From Clostridia bacterium (GTDB taxonomy: Bacteria; Bacillota; Clostridia; HGM11514), in contig CAAENE010000167.1 of assembly GCA_900757255.1 (NCBI GenBank), forward strand, positions 1-8,958: 8,958 nucleotides of DNA, written 5' to 3'. The notes below the pieces were generated by a model that was not told the DNA's origin, made no database searches, and saw nothing but the letters and a program-made list of their open reading frames with translations. The stretch's first letter is position 1. Each line of letters starts with the position of its first letter. The translations under genes and the position numbers were made by a program. Shown here piece after piece: positions 1-6,024 of the stretch.

Positions 1-1334
1 GTACCGTTTTGAACAAGGACAGTCGCGACAGGGCCGCGGCCTTTATCCAGCCGGGATTCGATTACTGTACCGCTTGCTTTACGGTTCGGGTTCGCCTTTA
101 ATTCTTTCATTTCTGCAACCAGGGTAACCATTTCGAGCAGTGTTTCTATTCCATCGCCCTTTTTGGCGCTGACGGGAACGCAGATGGTATCGCCGCCCCA
201 ATCTTCCGGGACAAGCTCATATTCAGTCAGTTCCTGTTTGACATGTTCTGCATTGGCGCCCGGTTTATCCATCTTATTGATTGCGACAATAATGCTGACG
301 CCGGCAGCTTTTGCATGGTTGATTGCCTCAATGGTCTGCGGCATGATACCGTCGTCCGCTGCAACAACCAGGATCGCGATATCAGTTACCTGTGCTCCGC
401 GGGCACGCATAGCCGTAAACGCTTCATGCCCCGGTGTATCTAAAAACGTAATGTTCTTATTGTTAATATTGACAATATACGCACCGATATGCTGGGTAAT
501 TCCGCCAGCTTCGCTTGCGGTGACGTTAGCGCCGCGGATAGCGTCCAGCAGGGAGGTTTTACCATGGTCGACATGGCCCATAACTACCACAACCGGAGAA
601 CGCGGAAGCAGATCTTCAGGTTTATCCTCACTGTCGTCAATGAGCTTTTCTTCATTTGTGACGATAACTTCTTTTTCGGCAATAAAGCCAAGCTCATCCG
701 CAATCAAAAATGCGGTATCATAATCAATGACATCACTAATAGAGGCCATAATACCAAGCGGCATCAGCTTTTTGATCACTTCGACTGCCTTGATTTTCAT
801 CATCTGGGCAAAATCACCGACCGAAATCGCTTCCGGAATCGTTATTTTCACTTTTTCTTTCGGCTTTGCAGGTTTCGGAGGTTCTGCCGGTTTTCTGAAG
901 TTTTTCTTGTTCTGGTCAGGACGGCGTCCTTTCGGGCCCTTTTTGATTTTTTGCTTCTTTACGGTTGTTTCAGCAATATTATCCGGTACCAGGTTTTCGA
1001 TTTTTTCGTCCGGTATTTGATTGAGGTCCACCGCATTCGGACGGGTATCAACATAACGGGAGGTTTTGATCACCTTTTCTGCTTTTTTGGCAGGTTCCGC
1101 TTTTTTCTTAGGTTCATCCGCAGGTGTCTCAACCTTATCATTGTCCGGCAATATTTCGTTCAGGCTTTCCACAGTGTGTAATTGAGTAAAATGCTCAAAT
1201 ATAATATCAAGCTCGTTTTCCTCAAGAGTACTCATATGGTTTTTAGCCTTAAATTCAAATTTTTTCAAAAGGTCTGTGATATCCTTATTGGTCAGGTTCA
1301 GGTCTTTTGAAATCTCATGTACTCTAACTTTCAT
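1..1334 (-). CDS. infB: Translation initiation factor IF-2, 3' end cut by the window edge
   Basis: IF2 is the GTPase that places initiator fMet-tRNA on the 30S subunit and promotes 50S joining. I read 444 codons on the minus strand, starting at the ATG at 1334 and leaving the window without a stop. Residues 1-50 form an IF2_N-type domain, followed by a Lys/Pro/Glu-rich linker (about 68-162) and a second IF2_N domain (about 163-218). The G domain follows with G1 GHVDHGKT (253-260), switch I GGITQHIGA (277-285), G3 DTPGHEAF (299-306), G4 NKMD (353-356) and G5 SAKKG (389-393). Domain II begins near residue 410, and the rest of it with the C1 and C2 domains lies beyond base 1. The start overlaps the end of ylxQ by 11 bases and has a ribosome binding site AGAGGTGGT at 1342-1350, which suggests translational coupling. 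It is the last visible gene of the rimP operon. The identification is secure. Confidence 0.98.
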   Translation of the reverse strand, partial: MKVRVHEISKDLNLTNKDITDLLKKFEFKAKNHMSTLEENELDIIFEHFTQLHTVESLNEILPDNDKVETPADEPKKKAEPAKKAEKVIKTSRYVDTRPNAVDLNQIPDEKIENLVPDNIAETTVKKQKIKKGPKGRRPDQNKKNFRKPAEPPKPAKPKEKVKITIPEAISVGDFAQMMKIKAVEVIKKLMPLGIMASISDVIDYDTAFLIADELGFIAEKEVIVTNEEKLIDDSEDKPEDLLPRSPVVVVMGHVDHGKTSLLDAIRGANVTASEAGGITQHIGAYIVNINNKNITFLDTPGHEAFTAMRARGAQVTDIAILVVAADDGIMPQTIEAINHAKAAGVSIIVAINKMDKPGANAEHVKQELTEYELVPEDWGGDTICVPVSAKKGDGIETLLEMVTLVAEMKELKANPNRKASGTVIESRLDKGRGPVATVLVQNG

Positions 1335-1653
1335 CATTAGGACCACCTCTGCTTTCGCTAACATATGTCGAGATTAATTTCACAAAATTGTCGTCTGTCA
1401 CTCCGACGGCTGCCGCAAATTCCTTGCCCACAGCAGAACCTAACAGTTCCTTTGTAGCGTATTCTAAAATGGGCACGCCATACGTTTTGCATTTATCTCG
1501 ATATTTTTTTTTGGTATTCTGACTGCTGTCCGCGGCCAGAATCACCAATTTCATTTTTTTCTTTATGATGTTTTTATAGATCAGGTCATAAGAGAGAACG
1601 GTACAGCCGGCACGTCTAGCCAGTCCGACGGCACCAAGGAGTTTATCCTGCAT
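1324..1653 (-). CDS. ylxQ: L7Ae/L30e-family RNA-binding protein YlxQ
   Basis: This 109-residue protein belongs to the L7Ae/L30e/Gadd45 family, whose members bind kink-turn RNA. Its position between ylxR and infB identifies it as YlxQ, whose exact role is still poorly known. Visible family features are the N-terminal GLARRAG segment (residues 10-16), the hydrophobic strand LVILAADSS (36-44) followed by the basic helix NTKKKYRDKC (46-55), and the GVPILEY strand (59-65). The length is normal for the family. The start at 1653 is preceded by a G-rich but modest ribosome binding site (GGGGG at 1658-1662), 15 bases after the ylxR stop. The last codons overlap infB in another frame. It probably acts in the cytoplasm on ribosomal or other structured RNA; this is inferred from the family rather than shown here. 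Confidence 0.93.
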   Translation of the reverse strand: MQDKLLGAVGLARRAGCTVLSYDLIYKNIIKKKMKLVILAADSSQNTKKKYRDKCKTYGVPILEYATKELLGSAVGKEFAAAVGVTDDNFVKLISTYVSESRGGPNDES

Positions 1654-1668
1654 GATACCCCCAAAAAA

Positions 1669-1941
1669 TCAAAGATTTTCAATCATTTCCTTCAAGCTTT
1701 CATAAATTTCATTGCTGATTTTTTCATGAAAGGAACGTTCCAGCTTTCTGCCCTTATAAGCAGTTTCAAGACAAGATGCATTTTTACAGATATATGCGCC
1801 GCGTCCGGACAATTTGCCGCTGGGATCTATTTTATATTCCCCCTCCGGCGTGCGGACAATGCGAATCAAATCCATTTTGTTTTTGCTTTCATAACAGCCC
1901 ACGCACCGGCGCTGAGGCGTTTTTTTACTCTTCTTCTGCAT
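1669..1941 (-). CDS. ylxR: YlxR/RnpM family RNA-binding protein (DUF448)
   Basis: This small basic protein of 90 residues lies between nusA and ylxQ, the usual place for YlxR. In Bacillus, YlxR has been linked to nucleic-acid binding and to modulation of RNase P (proposed name RnpM). I chose the ATG at 1941 because it gives the typical family start, M-Q-K-K followed quickly by RRCVGC (residues 11-16), and because a GAGGGAG ribosome binding site lies about nine bases upstream inside nusA. A longer reading from 1986 only adds an Arg/Lys-rich stretch that is the out-of-frame shadow of the nusA end. The second family motif GRGAYIC is at residues 46-52, and C57 follows. C13, C16, C52 and C57 could form a metal site or simply be family cysteines. 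The gene overlaps nusA by 17 bases, which is compatible with translational coupling. Confidence 0.93.
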   Translation of the reverse strand: MQKKSKKTPQRRCVGCYESKNKMDLIRIVRTPEGEYKIDPSGKLSGRGAYICKNASCLETAYKGRKLERSFHEKISNEIYESLKEMIENL

Positions 1942-3001
1942 CTGTTTCAGCTCCCTCGACGGGGTTTTCTTCCGCCTGCGATTCACTCTTGATATCGATT
2001 TTCCAGCCTGTCAGTTTGGCTGCAAGCGCTGCATTTTGTCCGCGTTTGCCAATCGCCAGGGAGAGCTGGAAATCAGGCACGACAACATGGCACTGGTTCG
2101 TGCCTTCTTCAAGATTTACACTGATGACTTCAGCCGGAGAAAGGCTTTCCTTAATAAATGCTACAGGGTCATCGGAATAATTAACGATATCTATTTTTTC
2201 ACCCTTGAGTTCATCAACAACAGCATTGACACGGCTGCCTTTGGGACCGACGCATGCGCCGACAGCGTCCACATTTTCATCGTTGGACATAACTGCCATT
2301 TTGGTCCGTGAACCAGCGTCGCGCGCAATGGATTTAATAACAACCGTTCCGTTGGCAATTTCCGGCACTTCCAGTTCGAATAATCTTTTGACAAGCTCCG
2401 GATGTGTCCGGCTGACAATTACTTTGGGACCGCGTGTCGTGTTTTTTACTTCCATCAGGTATAGCTTGATTTTTTCTCCCGGGCGGAAGGTTTCTCCATT
2501 TGCCTGTTCCTCTAAAGGTAATATTGTTTCCAAACTGCCAATTTCTACAATTAGATTATTTTTTTCGATACGCTGTACCGTTCCGGTAATCAATTCCTTT
2601 TCGCGGCTGGAAAACTCATCGTAGACCTGGCCGCGTTCCGCCTCGCGGATTCTTTGTACAATAACCTGTTTTGCTGTTTGTGCTGCAATTCTGCCATAAG
2701 TGGCCGGCGTTACATCTTCTTCAACGATATCTCCCAGCTCGTAAGAGGGGCTGATTTGTCGAGCGTCCTCTAAAGATATCTCGCCCAGGGGATTGAGGAC
2801 CTCTTCGCTGACTGTTTTTTGAGAAAAGATACGAATATCGCCGGTTACGCGGTCGATCCTGACGTCGACAACTGCGTTGGCGCCATAATCTTTTTTATAA
2901 GCAGAAACAAGAGCACTTTCAATTGCATCCAGAAGGAGGTCTTTGGAAATATTCTTTTCTTTTTCCATCTGGTCAAGTGCACCGATAAATTCAGCGTTCA
3001 T
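1925..3001 (-). CDS. nusA: Transcription termination/antitermination factor NusA
   Basis: NusA binds RNA polymerase and nascent RNA, and controls pausing, intrinsic termination and antitermination. The 358-residue protein shows the family order: an RNA-polymerase-binding N-terminal domain (about 1-128), an S1 domain (about 134-200, beginning ELITGTVQRIE), KH1 (about 205-278, with the loop GPKG at 252-255 inside VGACVGPKGSRV) and KH2 (about 280-340, with the loop GKRG at 318-321 inside LSLAIGKRGQNA). The tail is short and acidic, ending DAEEE. The enterobacterial C-terminal acidic repeats are absent, as is normal for Firmicutes. The start is supported by AAAGGAG at 3011-3017, nine bases upstream, which overlaps the rimP stop codon. 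Because NusA acts on terminators, the hairpin in the leader of its own operon (3623-3644) is a plausible feedback point; that is inference. Confidence 0.98.
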   Translation of the reverse strand: MNAEFIGALDQMEKEKNISKDLLLDAIESALVSAYKKDYGANAVVDVRIDRVTGDIRIFSQKTVSEEVLNPLGEISLEDARQISPSYELGDIVEEDVTPATYGRIAAQTAKQVIVQRIREAERGQVYDEFSSREKELITGTVQRIEKNNLIVEIGSLETILPLEEQANGETFRPGEKIKLYLMEVKNTTRGPKVIVSRTHPELVKRLFELEVPEIANGTVVIKSIARDAGSRTKMAVMSNDENVDAVGACVGPKGSRVNAVVDELKGEKIDIVNYSDDPVAFIKESLSPAEVISVNLEEGTNQCHVVVPDFQLSLAIGKRGQNAALAAKLTGWKIDIKSESQAEENPVEGAETDAEEE

Positions 3002-3015
3002 TTTATACGACTCCT

Positions 3016-3468
3016 TTAATGAAATAATGTTTTGATCAAAGCGATCTTACTTTTTTCTATACAAATTTCCTGTCCGTCCCGGTCAAGAAAAATTTGTCCG
3101 TCTTTATATTCTTTTAAAGTACCCTGCAGTACTTTTTCACCGTCAATCGGACGGTAAAGCCTGATTTCCACAGGTTCGCCGAGAGCGCCTAAGATATGCT
3201 CGCTGCGCTTGAGCTTTCGTTCGATACCGGGTGAAGAAACCTCTAAATAATAGCTGTTTTGAATTGGATCAAGCTCGTCAAGTTTATCACTCAAGCGGCG
3301 TGAGATATTTTCACAGTCTTCAATAGAAACCCTGCCGCCTTTTTGAATATAGACTCTTAAAAACCATTCTCCGCCTTCGCGCACATATTCAACATCATAG
3401 GTGCTGCATCCAAAATCGGGCGCTATTTCATCCACAAGTCCTGCAACTAATTTCTCAATTTTTGACAT
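3016..3468 (-). CDS. rimP: Ribosome maturation factor RimP
   Basis: RimP helps assemble the 30S ribosomal subunit. The 150-residue protein has the family's two-domain layout: an alpha/beta N-terminal domain (about 1-83) and an SH3-like C-terminal beta barrel (about 86-150). The diagnostic motif is YYLEVSSPGIERKLKR at residues 73-88, and the earlier segment C-ENISRRLSDKLDE is also typical. It is the first gene of the operon, and its stop overlaps the ribosome binding site of nusA. Its own start at 3468 has a GGAGTG site at 3479-3484, about ten bases upstream, which is slightly longer spacing than the neighbours use. Predicted promoters lie at 3677-3705 and, less certainly, at 3511-3540, giving a long leader. 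Confidence 0.97.
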   Translation of the reverse strand: MSKIEKLVAGLVDEIAPDFGCSTYDVEYVREGGEWFLRVYIQKGGRVSIEDCENISRRLSDKLDELDPIQNSYYLEVSSPGIERKLKRSEHILGALGEPVEIRLYRPIDGEKVLQGTLKEYKDGQIFLDRDGQEICIEKSKIALIKTLFH

Positions 3469-3510
3469 AAATTAAATACACTCCATATATTAAGGTAAAA
3501 AGTAAGACGA

Positions 3511-3540
3511 ATTATGACTGGATGTACATATGCTCTGCAA
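3511..3540 (-). promoter_or_regulatory. Possible second promoter P2 of the rimP operon
   Basis: On the minus strand TTGCAG (3535-3540) and CATAAT (3511-3516) are separated by 18 bases and lie closer to rimP than P1. The match is weaker and there is no TG extension. If active, it would start transcription downstream of the leader hairpin and bypass it. Confidence 0.35.
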
Positions 3541-3583
3541 ATTGGCGAAAAGCTGAAACAAAGGTACAACGTCAAACGTCTTA

Positions 3584-3602
3584 TTTATGTAGCATACATA
3601 AA
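3584..3602. repeat. Palindrome in the rimP leader region
   Basis: The 8-base arms TTTATGTA and TACATAAA surround a three-base centre (GCA). It lies between the candidate attenuator and possible promoter P2. It could be a protein-binding site or an RNA hairpin, but a loop of three bases and an AT-rich stem make a stable RNA hairpin weak. No T tract follows on the minus strand, so it is not a terminator. Confidence 0.4.
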
Positions 3603-3608
3603 AAATTC

Positions 3609-3644
3609 TCAATCAATACAAAAGAGTGGGTTTATGCCCACTCT
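3609..3644 (-). terminator. Terminator-like hairpin in the rimP operon leader (candidate attenuator)
   Basis: The arms AGAGTGGG (3623-3630) and CCCACTCT (3637-3644) pair over 8 base pairs with a six-base loop. Read on the minus strand, the stem runs directly into a T-rich stretch (TTTTGTATT), as in an intrinsic terminator. On the plus strand no T run follows. No minus-strand gene lies upstream that it could terminate, and it starts about 25 bases after the predicted P1 start site. A role as a leader attenuator is therefore the simplest reading. The stem is short and the T tract imperfect, so termination may be partial. Confidence 0.55.
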
Positions 3645-3676
3645 GCAACATGCTGTTCAATCTCTCAATCCAGTAC

Positions 3677-3705
3677 ATTATAACACCATTACAGCAAAAA
3701 TGCAA
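3677..3705 (-). promoter_or_regulatory. Sigma-A-type promoter P1 of the rimP-nusA-infB operon
   Basis: On the minus strand there is a perfect -10 box TATAAT (3677-3682) preceded by TGT (3683-3685), which makes an extended -10, then exactly 17 bases of spacer to TTGCAT (3700-3705). The start of transcription would be near 3670, which leaves about 200 bases of untranslated leader before rimP. This is the best promoter match in the window. Confidence 0.75.
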
Positions 3706-3827
3706 GCTTTTTTTGGAAAAAAGACAGATATGGAGGTGATGGAAGACTGCTTTGGTTAAAATGCATAAAAATTAAAAGTTAAATCTGTGCATTAGTACCA
3801 AAAAAGTGAAACTGAAAGGATTATGGC

Positions 3828-3856
3828 TTGTATAATGGCGGAATTGGTGTTAAAAT
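3828..3856 (+). promoter_or_regulatory. Promoter of the SLH-GH16 gene
   Basis: TTGTAT (3828-3833), a 17-base spacer and TAAAAT (3851-3856), with TGT just before the -10 box, match the extended -10 layout of the other promoters here. An overlapping alternative uses TATAAT at 3831-3836 with GTGAAA at 3806-3811 and a long 19-base spacer. Which one is used cannot be decided from sequence. The predicted leader would be about 40-70 bases, ending in AGGAGG at 3892-3897. Confidence 0.55.
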
Positions 3857-3905
3857 GAATCTCAAGGTAAAACTTATCTTAACAATATTTTAGGAGGAGA
3901 AATCT

Positions 3906-5861
3906 ATGAGAAAAAACAAGATTACAGCACTGGTTTTAGTGTGCGTAATGATGTTCAGTATCATGGCAACAGGCTTTGTAATGGCTGCTGAAGAAGAAAT
4001 TATGCCGATTTCGGAAAGCACATCAAAGTTTGAGGACATCAGCGGACACTGGGCAGAACAGACCATCATCAACATGACGGAAAACGGCATTGTTAAGGGA
4101 CAGACACCAACGTTGTTTGCCCCGGACGCTAACGTAACAAATGCGGAATTTATCGCTTTGTGCGTGCGTGTTGCCAATAAAGAAGTTACTCCGGGAAGCG
4201 GCAGCTTCACTGATGTGACTGAGGGCAATTGGTACTATGAAGAAGTTGAAAAAGCAGTCGCTTTAGGTATCATTGAAGCAGGCGGAGAATTTAAACCGAA
4301 TGAACCGATGAGCCGTGAAGATATGGCTGTTGCTGCTTATAAAACCTATGGCGAAGATGTAGAAGCTGCAGAACTTGATTTCACAGATGTTGATGAAATT
4401 TCTGCTGACAAAGCTGAACTGGTAGCAAAAGCTGTTACTGTTGGCTTAATTGAAGGAATGGACACAGGCGCATTCCTGCCAAAAGATAATATGACTCGTG
4501 CACAGTCTGCAACTGTTATTGAAAGATTAATGGAACTTATTTCCGAAGAACCGACCGTAACTCCTTCAGCTGAACCGACTGAATTGCCGGAGATTGGCTG
4601 CTTCCCGAACGAAGATTGGGTTAAAAGCGGTATTGTAGGTCCGGAACTGGATACTGGGCTGGAAAAAATTCCGACCGAAACAGCTTATACTGACAAAACA
4701 GGCGCTTCTGCTATCTACTATCCGGGAATCGAAAGAGAAGGTAATATTAATATTTATGTTTACCTGATCCCACAGGGCGAAAAAGACGATACCCAGATGA
4801 AGGTTGAAGTTTATCATAACGGTAAAGTAGATGAAACCATTATTGATACTTCCAAGGAAAAAGAAGGATATTATTACATAGGCTGGTATGATTTTGCAGG
4901 TTCTTCTAAAGAATATGAATATGTAAAGGTTACCAGAATATCAGAGGATGATACTTATACCAGACTTTCTATGATTCGGTTTGACTTTTTAGCCATGACC
5001 TCTTCAGAAAATCCTGATTTCAATGAACATTCACCTGTAAACGGGCAGTATTTTGTAGCTCCGTATTATAAGAAAGCTGATGTAGAGCCATCTCCTTCGA
5101 CTGCTCCAACAACAGAGCCGACAGGTGATGTTACTGAAGAAACAGAAACATCTTTAAAAAATCCGGAAGAATGGAATCTGACTTTCGCAGATTATTTCGA
5201 TGGAACTGCACTGAATGAAGAAGTATGGAAAGCGGCTGACAAAGATGCAGCTTCTCATACATTATGCAGCCGTTGGAAAGAAAACGTAGAAGTAAAAGAT
5301 GGTAATCTATATCTTTATGCGAAAAAAGAAGTAAGACCTATTGAATTAGCAGATGGTACTATTCATGAACAGCCATTTACCTGTGGAAGTATCAGCACAT
5401 TAGCGAATGACTGGCACTATGGTTACTATGAAGCAAAATATAAATATGCTGCTGCAACCGGAACCAACAACTCCTTCTGGCTGATGGCTCCTAACGTTTC
5501 TGAAGTTGGAAACAGTGAAATCGATATTAACGAAGGTCATTATCCATATGAAATGGCAACCAATATTCATGGCTTTGACCCGAACCAGGGCGGACGTGTA
5601 ACGGCTTCTATGAAATATCAAATCAGCGCTCCGCAGGATCTGGCAACTGAAATGAACATTTTCCATTTAGAATGGGATGCAAAACAGCTGCAGTTTGGCT
5701 GCAATGGTGAAATTGTTAGAAAAGCAGAAAATAAATATTGTAAGAATCCTGTAAGAATGTACCTTTCTCTCGCTGTACTTGACTTTGCTGGCGAAGTTAC
5801 TGATGCAATCGATGGTACGGAAATGGTAGTAGACTGGGTTAAAGTTTACGAAAAGAAATAA
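3906..5861 (+). CDS. Secreted SLH-anchored GH16 family glycoside hydrolase with a golvesin-like domain
   Basis: This 651-residue protein starts at an ATG eight bases after AGGAGG. It has a signal peptide (1-28, cleavage likely after VMAA) and three SLH repeats (about 42-92, 100-149 and 158-210, the last with TRAQ at 197-200). A short Thr/Pro/Glu linker leads to a domain shared with the next two genes (about 234-390, W238, GP 245-246, IRFDF 357-361). A second linker (393-416) leads to the C-terminal GH16 domain (about 421-651). GH16 enzymes hydrolyse beta-glucans and related polysaccharides with retention. The active-site strand reads EIDINE, with E538 the likely nucleophile, D540 the assisting acid and E543 the acid/base. 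This is the E-x-D-x-x-E form with a beta-bulge. Supporting segments are YGYYEAKYKY (505-514), NSFWLM (522-527) and VVDWVKVYE (641-649). The protein is probably held on the wall through secondary cell wall polysaccharide. The substrate cannot be told from sequence. Confidence 0.93.
   Translation: MRKNKITALVLVCVMMFSIMATGFVMAAEEEIMPISESTSKFEDISGHWAEQTIINMTENGIVKGQTPTLFAPDANVTNAEFIALCVRVANKEVTPGSGSFTDVTEGNWYYEEVEKAVALGIIEAGGEFKPNEPMSREDMAVAAYKTYGEDVEAAELDFTDVDEISADKAELVAKAVTVGLIEGMDTGAFLPKDNMTRAQSATVIERLMELISEEPTVTPSAEPTELPEIGCFPNEDWVKSGIVGPELDTGLEKIPTETAYTDKTGASAIYYPGIEREGNINIYVYLIPQGEKDDTQMKVEVYHNGKVDETIIDTSKEKEGYYYIGWYDFAGSSKEYEYVKVTRISEDDTYTRLSMIRFDFLAMTSSENPDFNEHSPVNGQYFVAPYYKKADVEPSPSTAPTTEPTGDVTEETETSLKNPEEWNLTFADYFDGTALNEEVWKAADKDAASHTLCSRWKENVEVKDGNLYLYAKKEVRPIELADGTIHEQPFTCGSISTLANDWHYGYYEAKYKYAAATGTNNSFWLMAPNVSEVGNSEIDINEGHYPYEMATNIHGFDPNQGGRVTASMKYQISAPQDLATEMNIFHLEWDAKQLQFGCNGEIVRKAENKYCKNPVRMYLSLAVLDFAGEVTDAIDGTEMVVDWVKVYEKK
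5166..5858 (+). other. GH16 catalytic domain, active-site codons at 5517-5534
   Basis: This is the part of the first surface protein that encodes the concanavalin-like beta-sandwich hydrolase. The codons for E538, I539, D540, I541, N542 and E543 lie at 5517-5534. All three acidic positions expected in the bulged GH16 subgroup are present, so the enzyme should be active. Compared with common laminarinases, the residues before the first Glu are NS rather than GE-type WPxxG. Confidence 0.85.
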
Positions 5862-5915
5862 GAATTAAAAAATTTATACAGATAAGTTAAAAGAGGAATT
5901 TGGGAATAAGGTGTT

Positions 5916-5950
5916 AAGAGCTCGCTTGTTTTGCGGGCTCTTTTCATTTT
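5916..5950 (+). terminator. Intrinsic terminator after the SLH-GH16 gene
   Basis: A 10-base-pair stem (5916-5925 with 5933-5942, one G-U pair) closes a seven-base loop and is followed by TTCATTTT. It lies 55 bases after the stop codon and before the promoter of the next gene, so the two genes are probably transcribed separately. Confidence 0.85.
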
Positions 5951-5973
5951 GAAGTCTCTGCATATAAAATGAC

Positions 5974-6002
5974 TTGAATCTTGTAGAAGTTAATGTTACA
6001 AT
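5974..6002 (+). promoter_or_regulatory. Promoter of the second SLH gene
   Basis: TTGAAT (5974-5979), a 17-base spacer and TACAAT (5997-6002), with TGT before the -10 box. The predicted start near 6009 leaves only a very short leader before the ribosome binding site AAGGAGG at 6011-6017. The TTG of the -35 box is also the first codon of an in-frame N-terminal extension, which would not be transcribed from this promoter. Confidence 0.6.
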
Positions 6003-6024
6003 AATAGAAGAAGGAGGGGCATAT

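Larger units (their letters stand above)
3469..3905. other. Divergent intergenic regulatory region
   Basis: About 440 bases lie between the divergently transcribed rimP operon and the first SLH gene. On the minus strand I see a strong promoter, a terminator-like hairpin, a palindrome and a possible second promoter. On the plus strand I see one or two overlapping promoters and a good ribosome binding site. The only open frame of note, 3514-3759 on the plus strand, has no ribosome binding site, crosses the minus-strand promoter and hairpin, and has no recognisable protein features. I do not call it a gene. Confidence 0.75.

Noticed and set aside
163..1181. Plus-strand open frames (163-723, 489-1181, 727-1020)
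   Set aside because: They lie opposite infB, whose GTPase motifs are unmistakable. The plus-strand translations have no recognisable domains.
1942..1986. Longer ylxR start within nusA
   Set aside because: The extra Arg/Lys-rich residues are an out-of-frame reading of the nusA end. The ATG at 1941 has a ribosome binding site and the family's usual N-terminus.
3623..3644. Leader hairpin as a plus-strand terminator
   Set aside because: No T tract follows on the plus strand and no plus-strand gene precedes it.
3514..3759. Plus-strand open frame of 81 codons in the divergent intergenic region
   Set aside because: It has no ribosome binding site, crosses the minus-strand promoter, hairpin and palindrome, and its translation shows no family features. 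It is most likely chance.
5974..6024. N-terminal extension of the second SLH protein from a TTG codon
   Set aside because: The TTG coincides with the -35 box, the extension contains the -10 box and the ribosome binding site, and it would bury the signal peptide. The ATG at 6025 is the start.
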